Assembly: GCA_903930515.1 (NCBI GenBank)
Contig: CAIYYW010000156.1
Location: 1 to 35,351, forward strand
Direction of reading: 5' to 3'
DNA: 35,351 nucleotides
From: an uncultured delta proteobacterium
GTDB lineage: Bacteria; RBG-13-61-14; DRUE01
A program made the position numbers and the translations under genes. Positions 16,247-23,420 of this stretch are shown one piece after another. Under the pieces are notes generated by a model, which did not search any database, was not told the origin of the DNA, and worked only from the letters and a program-made list of their open reading frames with translations. Each line of letters opens with the position of its first letter. The stretch's first letter is position 1.

Positions 16247-17215
16247 ATGAAAAATCCCGGCCTGATCCAGGTTCAGCTCCTGAGCTTGAGCGGCGAGGAC
16301 CAATACCGGCTCAGTTGTTTCCGACCCGTTGACTCCCTGATCCAATCCCTGAAATGCATCGGCCAGACCGTTCCGCTCCTTTGCCGCGAAACCACAACCG
16401 GATATGAACTATTCTCCGGGTTCTTGAGAAGGGAAGCTATGCTCGCGCTTGGCCGGGAAAACGCTTCGGCCCTGGCCTGGAAAGAAGATCAACTGAGCGA
16501 GCTTGAAGCGTTCCGGGTCGCTTTTTTTGAAAACGCCTGTTCCCGCGGCTTGAATTTGGCGGAGATGGCAAAAGCGGCGGGACGGCTCAAAGGCTTCGGA
16601 CTTGCCGACCGGGAAATCGCCCTTGACTATTTCCAACAAGCCGGCCTTGCGGGTTCGGTGAAAAATATCGGTCTGCTGGAACGGTTCTGGACCCTGGATT
16701 GGGATTGGAAAAAATATCTGACGGAAAAAGAATTCTGCTTGCGGCATTTGAGTTGGTTCCTGAACCTGCCGGAGCCGGATCAAAATGAATTGAAAATACT
16801 GCTCAGGCTCAAGCCCACTTCCAGCCAGTTCCGGGAAATGCTGGAGATGATGGAAGAGGTTTGCCAACGGGATCGGATGCCGGTCGCGAGGCTGTTGGCC
16901 GCGCTCGGCGGCGCGGCAATTTTGAAAGAAGGAAAGGGGAACCTTCCCCAACAATTGAAACTCCTGATCAACGCCCTGAGAAAGATCAGATACCCGGAAT
17001 GGGACAAACTCTTTTCCCGACATCAGAAGATTCTCCGAAACCTGGAAATCCCCGGGCCGGTCACGCTTGAGCCGGTGGATTTTTTTGAACAGCCTAAATA
17101 TCGGCTGGAGCTGATCCTGGGCCGGGACACCGACGCGAAAAAAATTCTGGAGAAACTTTTACAGGCCGCTTCCGGTCCGGATTGGGAAAAATTGTTCAAG
17201 CCGGATGATGATTGA
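16247..17215 (+). CDS. Divergent ParB-like protein
   Basis: A 322-residue protein. Residues ~25-120 follow the ParB/Spo0J N-terminal pattern: FRPVDSLIQSLKCIGQTVPLL, a GYELFSGFLRREAMLALG segment replacing the usual G-E-R-R motif, and a FFENACSRGLNLAEMAKA segment replacing the ENxxR motif. A helical middle (KGFGLADREIALDYF) may be the helix-turn-helix. The C-terminal ~150 residues are not recognisable. Classical ParB binds CTP and centromere DNA; several motif residues are changed here, and no ParA lies nearby, so a chromosome-segregation role is doubtful. It follows the LolA-like gene after 7 bases and ends the operon. Confidence 0.6.
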   Translation: MKNPGLIQVQLLSLSGEDQYRLSCFRPVDSLIQSLKCIGQTVPLLCRETTTGYELFSGFLRREAMLALGRENASALAWKEDQLSELEAFRVAFFENACSRGLNLAEMAKAAGRLKGFGLADREIALDYFQQAGLAGSVKNIGLLERFWTLDWDWKKYLTEKEFCLRHLSWFLNLPEPDQNELKILLRLKPTSSQFREMLEMMEEVCQRDRMPVARLLAALGGAAILKEGKGNLPQQLKLLINALRKIRYPEWDKLFSRHQKILRNLEIPGPVTLEPVDFFEQPKYRLELILGRDTDAKKILEKLLQAASGPDWEKLFKPDDD

Positions 17216-17255
17216 CCGCCTAAGTTTTAAGGAGCCGTCATCTTTATGGACAAAA

Positions 17256-17282
17256 GGGAATAAAGTCCGCCGGTCTATTCCC
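17256..17282 (+). other. Hairpin after the ParB-like gene
   Basis: GGGAATA (17256-17262) and TATTCCC (17276-17282) can pair over a 13-base loop, 40 bases after the ParB-like stop. No T-run follows, so it would be at best a weak or factor-assisted terminator. The rest of the gap 17216-17419 holds the next promoter and no gene. Confidence 0.35.
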
Positions 17283-17307
17283 ATTCACGGATCTGAAAAG
17301 AATATAT

Positions 17308-17336
17308 TTGACAACCAATCCCGGCGCTGATATTTT
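17308..17336 (+). promoter_or_regulatory. Sigma-70 promoter of the GH15 gene
   Basis: Consensus -35 TTGACA (17308-17313), 17-base spacer, -10 TATTTT (17331-17336). Transcription would begin near 17343, leaving a leader of about 75 bases before ATG 17420 with GGGAGG. Confidence 0.65.
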
Positions 17337-17419
17337 TTGGGAAAATCGGGAAGGGGCCGGAGAAAAAATCTTGGCGGCCGCTGATGCTGATCAAGGCCTG
17401 AAATTTGGCGGGAGGAAAA

Positions 17420-19702
17420 ATGGTCTGGAAAAAAATAGGAATCTTGGCCGGGCTGGCGCTGTTCGGGATCGGGTTGCGGGCTTATGCCAAGCCTCCGGCG
17501 CTGGAAGACCCTCTGCTCAAGGCGGATTTCGGGTCCGAGCATAACCGGGGCGGGACCAATGCGGTAACCGGCCTGGGCAACGGCCGTCTCACCATCGGGA
17601 TCAGCCCGTGGTCGGAGCTGGTTTATTTCCGCTGGCCCCGTCCTTCGGCTTATGAGCAGCTCCGCTATCTGACCGTGGCGTATTTCGCCCGGGACCTGAA
17701 GATGAACAAGGATGCGCGTTACAGCGATGACGCGCCGAGTATTGACTGGCGCCGCTACGGAAGGCCCTATGAAGTTTATCCCGGCCTGGGCGCGAAGGGC
17801 GGCATCTATTTCCAGGACGGGAGCATCAACTGGTTCGGGGACCCGAGCTGGGTGAGCAAGCGGGCATATCAGCCGGAATCCGGCCCGGTCTTATGCACCA
17901 CCCTTTCCAACCCCAAAGCTTTTGCCAAAATCTGCCAGTGGGTGGACTGGGAAGATGACCTGTTGGTCCAGGATTTCCAGATAGAGTCCGAAGCGGCCCG
18001 GAAATTTTTCTACTACGGAACCTTTGATCCCTATGACAAGGATTGCCATTATAAAGGAGCGCCGGACCCGATTGACGCCGGATTCGCCACCGCGTATCTG
18101 CCGGATTCCGGGATCATCCTTTATTTCAGCCCCAAGAATAAAAACCCGAAAAAACTTTTGTCCCGGCCCCAGGGAAATTTTTCCGGCCAAATGATTGACC
18201 GGCTCTATCCCGAGGGCGGGTATTTTGTGGCAATGGGACTGATCCTTCGGCCCGATCATTTCCAAGTCGGCGCGGACCGAAAAGGGAGAAAGGTTTCAGC
18301 CTCTGCCCCGCTGGCCGCGAGCGAGCAGGCGGCTTCCGGACAACTGGCCGATTCTGATTTTTTTATGGGCCAGTCCGACTCCGGTTTGGAAAAATCCATT
18401 TCAACCCCCGCGGAACATCTGGTGATTTTGATCTCAGCCGCTTCCAGCGCCACCCAGGCGGTTTCCATTCTTGAGGCCGGCCGCGCCAAAGGGGTGGAGT
18501 CCTTGCGGAGCAAAGCGGTTTCAGATTGGAACCCGATCTCGGAGCGGATCAATATATCGCCCCAGGCAAGCGCGTCTGAAAAACGGGTGGCCCAAAGGTC
18601 CATCCTGAATCTGTTCGTCGGGCGCGACCGGGAAAGCGGGGCGATTGTGGCCTCTCCCTCGCGCCAGCCGCCCTATCATTTTGACTGGCCGAGGGACGGC
18701 GCTTTTTTTGATCTGTCCCTGGATTTGGCCGGGTTTCCGGAAATCGCCGGCTCTCATCTGGACTTTTATCGGCGCACCCAGCGCCGCGAGCTTCTTGACT
18801 ATAATTGGAACTGGATCTTCGGCTTGAAAAATATTTTTTACTCTCCCCGCGGGCACTGGTACCCGCATTATTACACCGACGGAAGGCCGGGCCGGATCAG
18901 CCTCCCGTTGGAGATTGACGAAACCGCGTTAATGGCCTGGGACCTCTGGAGGCACGAGCAATATATCCCGCAAGCCGGCCGCGCTCAATATCAAAAGGAG
19001 CATCTGGAGCAACTGACTTTTGCCGCGGACGCGCTCCTGGAATATGTGGACCTGAAAAACGGCTGGACCAAAAAGGCGATGGAGGATGATAATTCCAAAC
19101 CCAACAACACCCTGCACGGGGCGTCATCCGTCCTGGCCGGGCTGGCTTCCGCGGTGGACGCGGGCAAAAAATGGGGGGCGAACCCGAAGAAGGTTGAGCG
19201 ATGGCAGGAGGCCGCAATCGCCTTGCGGGAGGGTATCCTTCGCCGGATCACCGACGATCAGGTTCTGAAAAAAGGGGGATGGCGGGGACTGCAATGGACC
19301 TTGTTCCCGGCCCCGGTTTTTGAAAAATATGATGACCCGCGCGCGCAAAAGCTGATCAAGAAACTCGCTTATGAAGTGGAGCAGAACGCCTATAAGAAGC
19401 GGCCCGGGTTCGCATATCTGGGGGAGCAGGTGTTCATCCTCGCCGTTGCCACCGCCGAGATGCCCGAGTATCGGCCGGTCCTGGAACAGGCGCTCCGGGT
19501 GCTGACCGATCAAGCGCCCATCCCCGGAGCGGACACCTACGGCGAAGTCACCATTTGGATTGACCTGCCCGGCTCTCCGGAAAAAATCGCGGAACAACGG
19601 ACCAGCATCCCCCACCTCTGGACCGGAGTCACCAGCTACCTCTCTGTGGAATCTATCTACCGCCCCGAGCGACTGCGCTCCCAGATCCCTCCCGTGCCCT
19701 GA
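17420..19702 (+). CDS. Secreted GH15-like glucoamylase/glucodextranase family protein
   Basis: A 760-residue protein. ATG at 17420 is chosen because GGGAGG stands 5 bases upstream; an in-frame TTG at 17405 precedes that site. A signal peptide ends near AYA-KP. Residues ~30-350 form a beta-rich domain (GLGNGRLTIGISPWSELVYFRWP). An (alpha/alpha)6 barrel follows: FDWPRDGAFFDLSLDLAGF, the PLEIDETALMAWDLWRH acid region, and near the end IAEQRTSIPHLWTGVTSY, where the AEQ Glu resembles the GH15 base. It should release glucose from alpha-glucans in the periplasm or outside the cell. The family is likely; the linkage and the catalytic pair are inferred from memory of GH15. Confidence 0.78.
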   Translation: MVWKKIGILAGLALFGIGLRAYAKPPALEDPLLKADFGSEHNRGGTNAVTGLGNGRLTIGISPWSELVYFRWPRPSAYEQLRYLTVAYFARDLKMNKDARYSDDAPSIDWRRYGRPYEVYPGLGAKGGIYFQDGSINWFGDPSWVSKRAYQPESGPVLCTTLSNPKAFAKICQWVDWEDDLLVQDFQIESEAARKFFYYGTFDPYDKDCHYKGAPDPIDAGFATAYLPDSGIILYFSPKNKNPKKLLSRPQGNFSGQMIDRLYPEGGYFVAMGLILRPDHFQVGADRKGRKVSASAPLAASEQAASGQLADSDFFMGQSDSGLEKSISTPAEHLVILISAASSATQAVSILEAGRAKGVESLRSKAVSDWNPISERINISPQASASEKRVAQRSILNLFVGRDRESGAIVASPSRQPPYHFDWPRDGAFFDLSLDLAGFPEIAGSHLDFYRRTQRRELLDYNWNWIFGLKNIFYSPRGHWYPHYYTDGRPGRISLPLEIDETALMAWDLWRHEQYIPQAGRAQYQKEHLEQLTFAADALLEYVDLKNGWTKKAMEDDNSKPNNTLHGASSVLAGLASAVDAGKKWGANPKKVERWQEAAIALREGILRRITDDQVLKKGGWRGLQWTLFPAPVFEKYDDPRAQKLIKKLAYEVEQNAYKKRPGFAYLGEQVFILAVATAEMPEYRPVLEQALRVLTDQAPIPGADTYGEVTIWIDLPGSPEKIAEQRTSIPHLWTGVTSYLSVESIYRPERLRSQIPPVP

Positions 19703-19733
19703 ATTTAAATTTTAAAACAGAAATATCTTTGCC

Positions 19734-19775
19734 GCAGGGCCGCATCCTGCTTCATTCCTCTGGAGCTACGCAGGA
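19734..19775. other. Overlapping hairpins between convergent genes
   Basis: GCAGG (19734-19738) can pair with CCTGC (19746-19750), or TCCTGC (19745-19750) with GCAGGA (19770-19775); the two are mutually exclusive. The segment fills most of the 83-base gap between the converging GH15 and aminotransferase genes and may act as a weak bidirectional terminator. No strong T-run is present on the plus strand. Confidence 0.3.
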
Positions 19776-19785
19776 CAGGAAGAGC

Positions 19786-20631
19786 TTAAATATTTTTTTG
19801 GTTTGTCCGTTCACTGTGTCCGGACCAAGCTTGGTCGCGATATGCGGAAAGAAGATTCTTGACCAGGCTTAGGGCTTTTTGGTTTTGGAAGGTTTTTTTG
19901 GAATAGCTCCGGACGATGGCGATTTCAATGATGGAATTGGTGAGGAAGGCGAGGTCGGAGGAGATGAGGTCTTTTTCGGTGAATTGTCCTTCAATAACTT
20001 TGATTCCCCGGCCGCGGGCGAGCTCAATAAGTTTGGCGCGGGTGATTCCGGGGAGGATGGGCAAATCCAGGGACGGGGTTTTCAGTTGGCGGTTCTTGAC
20101 CAGGAAAAGATTGGCCCGGGTGGATTCCAGGAGAATTCCATCCTCGGTAAAAAGCAAGGCGTCGTCCGCTCCTTTTTCTCTCGCCTGATTACAGGCATAA
20201 AGATAGGGCAGGCGGCTGATGGTCTTGTGTTTGGCGAGCGGGGAATTTTTGGAAATGGACAAGTCACCTTTGACCAGCTTGAGGGGCCTCGCCCCGCCGG
20301 GCTTAATCACGCTTGCCGTGATCAAGATGGTGGAGCCTTGGGCATCTCCTCCCCGGCTGACGGTGATCCGGACCCGGGCGCTTTTGATATGGTTGGCTTG
20401 GATGGTTTCTTCGCAGGCCTCTGCCAGCCTTTTTTTGGGGAGGGGAATTTTGATCTTGAGGGCATGGGCTGAGGAGCAGAGCCGGTCCAGATGCTCCCGG
20501 ATCAGGAAAATCCGGCCCTGGTAAGACCTCATCGTTTCAAACAATCCGTCCCCGAGGATGAACCCGCGGTCCAGGGGGCTGATGGCCGCTTCCCGGTCCG
20601 GGATAATTTTGCCGTTGAGATAAAGTTTCAT
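19786..20631 (-). CDS. Class IV PLP-dependent aminotransferase/lyase (PabC or D-amino-acid/branched-chain transaminase type)
   Basis: A 281-residue protein of normal family length. SPLDRGFILGDGLFETMRSY is the typical N-terminal motif. HKTISRLPYLYACNQARE carries the PLP lysine (Lys136). LLESTRANLFLVKN supplies the phosphate-side Glu/Ser region, and PILPGITRAKLIELARGRG is the usual C-terminal motif. Family members are aminodeoxychorismate lyase (folate), D-alanine transaminase and branched-chain transaminase. The short length and the LES-TRANLF form favour the PabC/DAAT side, but the reaction is not certain. It is a single gene, converging with GH15 and divergent from the M29 aminopeptidase. 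Confidence 0.85.
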   Translation of the reverse strand: MKLYLNGKIIPDREAAISPLDRGFILGDGLFETMRSYQGRIFLIREHLDRLCSSAHALKIKIPLPKKRLAEACEETIQANHIKSARVRITVSRGGDAQGSTILITASVIKPGGARPLKLVKGDLSISKNSPLAKHKTISRLPYLYACNQAREKGADDALLFTEDGILLESTRANLFLVKNRQLKTPSLDLPILPGITRAKLIELARGRGIKVIEGQFTEKDLISSDLAFLTNSIIEIAIVRSYSKKTFQNQKALSLVKNLLSAYRDQAWSGHSERTNQKNI

Positions 20632-20648
20632 TATTTTGATCCTGGAGC

Positions 20649-20654
20649 ATTATA
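20649..20654 (-). promoter_or_regulatory. -10 box of the aminotransferase gene
   Basis: A perfect TATAAT on the minus strand lies 17 bases before ATG 20631, with AGGA in between. No convincing -35 is seen at 16-18 bases spacing, so this is a half-supported promoter. Confidence 0.4.
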
Positions 20655-20683
20655 ATTGATCGGCAGGGAAAAAGCATCAGGGA

Positions 20684-20706
20684 ATCGCGGCTAAAGTCGC
20701 TCGCAC
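20684..20706 (-). repeat. REP-like palindrome, copy B
   Basis: On the minus strand this reads GTGCGAGCGACTTTAGCCGCGAT, closely matching copy C (35292-35314) and copy A (998-1021). Its stem is less perfect than theirs. It occupies the divergent intergenic region. Confidence 0.5.
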
Positions 20707-20731
20707 CGCGCCGTTTCCGGGCGCGGGCCGA

Positions 20732-20760
20732 TTGATTATCCGGCACAAACTGGCTACCAT
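20732..20760 (+). promoter_or_regulatory. Promoter of the M29 aminopeptidase operon
   Basis: TTGATT (20732-20737), 17-base spacer, TACCAT (20755-20760). Only seven bases separate the -10 box from ATG 20768, and no Shine-Dalgarno sequence exists, so transcription would start at or next to the start codon (leaderless). Confidence 0.5.
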
Positions 20761-20767
20761 CTGAGCT

Positions 20768-21832
20768 ATGGACAAAAGGGTTCAGAGCTTGGCAGAGGTG
20801 TTGGTCCATTATTCGGTGAAGGCGAAGTCGGGGGAAACGGTCTTGATCCGGGCGAACGATCTGTCCAAGCCTTTGGTGATCGCGGTTTACAAGGAAGCGT
20901 TGCGGGTCGGGGCGCATCCCCGGCTTTCCATCGGGTTTGACGAGGTGAACGAGGTTTATTACCGGGAGGCGAGCGAGACACAGCTCAAGCATTTCCCGAA
21001 TATTTCGTTGTATGAGGCCAAGAACATAGATTGTATGATCGCGATTTCCTCTCCGATGAATTTAAAGGGGATGAGCGGGGTTGACCCGAACCGATTGGTC
21101 AAGCGCTACCGGACCTTGAAGCCGGTCAACGAATGGATCACCACCAAGGTGCGCTGGGTGATTGTGAACTACCCGGGGGCGGCTCAGGCGCAGGAAGCGG
21201 AGATGGGCTTGGAGGAGTACGAGGATTTTGTTTATCGGGCGTGTCTGTTGGACTGGGATAGCAAGAAGAAGGAGATGGCCCGGATCGCGCGGATCCTGGA
21301 AAAGGGAGCTGAGCTTTTGATCAAGGGCAGGGACACGGAGCTCAAGCTCAGGATCAAAGGCCGGAAGTTCATAGTCGGCGGGGGCGAGTTCAATATGCCG
21401 GACGGGGAGATTTTCACCGGGCCGATTGAGGATTCCGCGCAGGGAAAAATCTGTTACGAGTTCCCGGCGATTTACGGCGGTCGGGAAGTGGCCGGGGTCC
21501 GGCTCTGGTTTGAAAAGGGCAAGGTGATCCGGGCGCAGGCGGACAAGAACCAGGCGTTTTTGGAATCAATGCTCAACAGCGACGCCGGGGCGAGAAGAAT
21601 TGGGGAACTTGGGATCGGTTTGAACTATCTAATAAGCAGGTTCAGCAATGACATATTATTTGACGAGAAGATCGGGGGAAGTATCCATCTCGCGATCGGG
21701 AGGTCTTACCCGGAGACCGGCGGGACCAACCAGAGCGCGATTCACTGGGATATGATCAAGGACTTGCGAAAGGGAGGCGAGCTGATTCTGGACGGAAAGA
21801 GGATCCAGAAGGATGGGAAATTTCTGATTTGA
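20768..21832 (+). CDS. M29 family aminopeptidase (AmpS/aminopeptidase T type)
   Basis: A 354-residue protein. Family motifs are the FIVGGGEFNMPDGEIFTGP region with its metal-ligand Glu, RIGELGIGLNYLIS, DEKIGGSIHLAIGRSYPETGG with a ligand His and the TNQSAIHWDMIKDLR segment with further ligands, then a GGELILDGKRI ending. The enzyme removes N-terminal residues from peptides in the cytoplasm with a two-metal centre. No signal peptide is seen. It is the first gene of an operon with a ClpX-like unfoldase 10 bases later and a GNAT acetyltransferase, which suggests a shared role in peptide or protein turnover. Confidence 0.92.
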   Translation: MDKRVQSLAEVLVHYSVKAKSGETVLIRANDLSKPLVIAVYKEALRVGAHPRLSIGFDEVNEVYYREASETQLKHFPNISLYEAKNIDCMIAISSPMNLKGMSGVDPNRLVKRYRTLKPVNEWITTKVRWVIVNYPGAAQAQEAEMGLEEYEDFVYRACLLDWDSKKKEMARIARILEKGAELLIKGRDTELKLRIKGRKFIVGGGEFNMPDGEIFTGPIEDSAQGKICYEFPAIYGGREVAGVRLWFEKGKVIRAQADKNQAFLESMLNSDAGARRIGELGIGLNYLISRFSNDILFDEKIGGSIHLAIGRSYPETGGTNQSAIHWDMIKDLRKGGELILDGKRIQKDGKFLI

Positions 21833-21842
21833 AGGAGGAAAA

Positions 21843-22916
21843 ATGCCCCCCAAGACCATTGAACGGGAAAAAGAATGCCGGCTCACTCCCCGGGAGATTT
21901 ATCATTTCCTGGACCAGTATGTAATCGGCCAGGACCGGGTCAAGCGGGCGATCTCGATCGCGGCTTACAACCATTTCAAGCGCGTCTCCTATAACCGGGA
22001 AATGGAGCGGAAGGGTTTCCAGCTTCCCCTGCTCAAGAAGTCCAATATTATGATGGTCGGCCCGACCGGGTGCGGCAAGACCCATATTGCGCGGAACCTG
22101 GCGCAGGTTTTGGAGGTTCCGTTCGCGGTGGCGGACGCGACCGAATACACGGAGGCCGGCTATTACGGCAAGGATGTGGAAGTGATGATCGGGGAGTTGC
22201 TGTATAGCGCGGAGATGGATGTGTCGGTGGCGGAGCGGGGAATCGTTTTCGTGGACGAGATAGACAAGATCGCTAGGCGCGGGAGCGCGATGAAGGACGG
22301 CTCAGGCGGGAGGGACATCCGTGGGGAAGGGGTGCAACAGGCCTTGCTCAAATTGCTGGAAGGATCCAAGGTGTTCGTGCCATATAATATTACCCAGCAT
22401 TGGAACAAGCACGACTTCGTGCAGATGGACACCACCAATATTTTATTCATCTGCGCCGGGACTTTTACGGATATTTACCGGGGCGGAAAAACCCGGCCGG
22501 TCGGTTTCAAGCGGGGGGATGCGGGGAAGGTTGTGAAGCCGATGGAGGACCGGGTTACGACCGAGGATTTGTTGAAATACGGGATGCTGGCGGAGTTTAT
22601 GGGAAGGATGCCGGTGATCGTGGAGCTGGAGGAGTTGACCGACCAGGAGATGGTGCGGATTGTGACCGACCCGCCGGATAGCATCCTCAAGGAATATAAG
22701 CAACTGCTGGCGCTGGATAAAATTGAGCTGGATTTTTCCGAGAGCGCGCTCAAGGAGATCGTGAGCGAGGCGAAGCTGAGGAAACTGGGGGCGCGGGGAT
22801 TGCGGACCATTTTTGAGGAAGTGATGCAGGACCTTATGTTTGAGGCGCCGGAGATGTCCGGGAAACAGGTGATGATTGATGCCGGGGATGTTCGGCGAAG
22901 AGTGGGCCGGGACTAG
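21843..22916 (+). CDS. ClpX-like AAA+ unfoldase lacking the N-terminal zinc-binding domain
   Basis: A 357-residue protein from ATG 21843, with GGAGGAAAA upstream. Walker A is GPTGCGKT (73-80), Walker B IVFVDEIDKIAR (~134-145), the pore-1 loop GYYGKDVE (ClpX has GYVGEDVE) and sensor 2 GARGLR near 318. GEGVQQALLKLLEG and EFMGRMPVIVELEELT also match ClpX. The four-cysteine N-terminal domain (~60 residues) is absent, the RKH substrate loop reads QHWNKH, and the ClpP-contacting IGF loop is VGF (residues 220-222). It is probably an unfoldase with different substrates or partners. No ClpP gene is present; the operon partners are the M29 aminopeptidase and a GNAT enzyme. The gene may be a paralogue of the normal clpX. 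Confidence 0.88.
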   Translation: MPPKTIEREKECRLTPREIYHFLDQYVIGQDRVKRAISIAAYNHFKRVSYNREMERKGFQLPLLKKSNIMMVGPTGCGKTHIARNLAQVLEVPFAVADATEYTEAGYYGKDVEVMIGELLYSAEMDVSVAERGIVFVDEIDKIARRGSAMKDGSGGRDIRGEGVQQALLKLLEGSKVFVPYNITQHWNKHDFVQMDTTNILFICAGTFTDIYRGGKTRPVGFKRGDAGKVVKPMEDRVTTEDLLKYGMLAEFMGRMPVIVELEELTDQEMVRIVTDPPDSILKEYKQLLALDKIELDFSESALKEIVSEAKLRKLGARGLRTIFEEVMQDLMFEAPEMSGKQVMIDAGDVRRRVGRD

Positions 22917-23367
22917 GCCCGAGATTATCCGGCTGGGTCTCTCCGACCTCAACCGGTGCTATTCTTTGGACCAGGCCTGTTTTTCGCAGCCGCTCGCCTT
23001 TCCCAAAAATTTCTTCCTCTATCTGCTGGTGGCCCCGGATTGCATTTCCTTCGGGATCAAGAAAGGCCGGAGGCTCCAGGGATTCATCACGCTCCAGGTC
23101 AAGAACCGGGAACAGGCGCAGTTGATCACCCTGGACATCGCCCTGGACCAGAGGAGAAGGGGCATCGGCAAGAAACTTTTGGAATTCGCGCATTCCTATC
23201 TCAGGGAACGCGGCCTCAAGGAAGTTTTTTTGGAAACCGCGGTCAACAACAAGCCCGCGCTCAGCCTCTATAAAAAATCGGGATACCAGCCGCTCCGGAC
23301 CCTGAAAAAATATTACCCCGACGGCGCCGACGCGGTCCGGATGGGAAAAAAACTCTCGGCCGAATGA
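22879..23367 (+). CDS. GNAT N-acetyltransferase, RimI-like
   Basis: A 162-residue protein starting inside the ClpX-like gene. ATG 22879 is chosen because AGGTGA lies about 7 bases upstream; ATG 22888 and TTG 22876 are alternatives. Residues ~75-140 show the GNAT core: ITLDIALDQRRRGIGKKLLEFA (acetyl-CoA motif A with RRRGIG) then VFLETAVNNKPALSLYKKSGY (motif B), as in RimI-type protein N-terminal acetyltransferases. The C-terminal YPDGADAVRMGKKL matches RimI endings. It likely acetylates a protein N-terminus or small amine. The 38-base overlap with the preceding gene implies coupled translation. Confidence 0.83.
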   Translation: MPGMFGEEWAGTRPEIIRLGLSDLNRCYSLDQACFSQPLAFPKNFFLYLLVAPDCISFGIKKGRRLQGFITLQVKNREQAQLITLDIALDQRRRGIGKKLLEFAHSYLRERGLKEVFLETAVNNKPALSLYKKSGYQPLRTLKKYYPDGADAVRMGKKLSAE

Positions 23368-23405
23368 AAGCGGTCGGCTCAATTCCCGGAATCCGATCCT
23401 TCTGC

Positions 23406-23411
23406 TAAAAT
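23406..23411 (+). promoter_or_regulatory. -10 box of the YfhO-like gene
   Basis: TAAAAT stands 9 bases before ATG 23421, with TTCCCG (23383-23388) at a 17-base spacing as a poor -35. There is no Shine-Dalgarno sequence, so a near-leaderless transcript is suggested. Confidence 0.4.
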
Positions 23412-23420
23412 GTCCGGGTG

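Noticed and set aside
17216-17307. Riboswitch in the leader before the GH15 gene
   Set aside because: The hairpin at 17256-17282 lies upstream of the promoter found at 17308, and no known riboswitch core could be matched.
19703-19785. Attenuator from the two alternative hairpins
   Set aside because: The segment lies between converging gene ends, not in a leader, so attenuation makes no sense.
21843-22916. Calling this gene the ordinary clpX
   Set aside because: The zinc-binding domain and RKH loop are missing and there is no adjacent clpP, so it is more likely a specialised paralogue.
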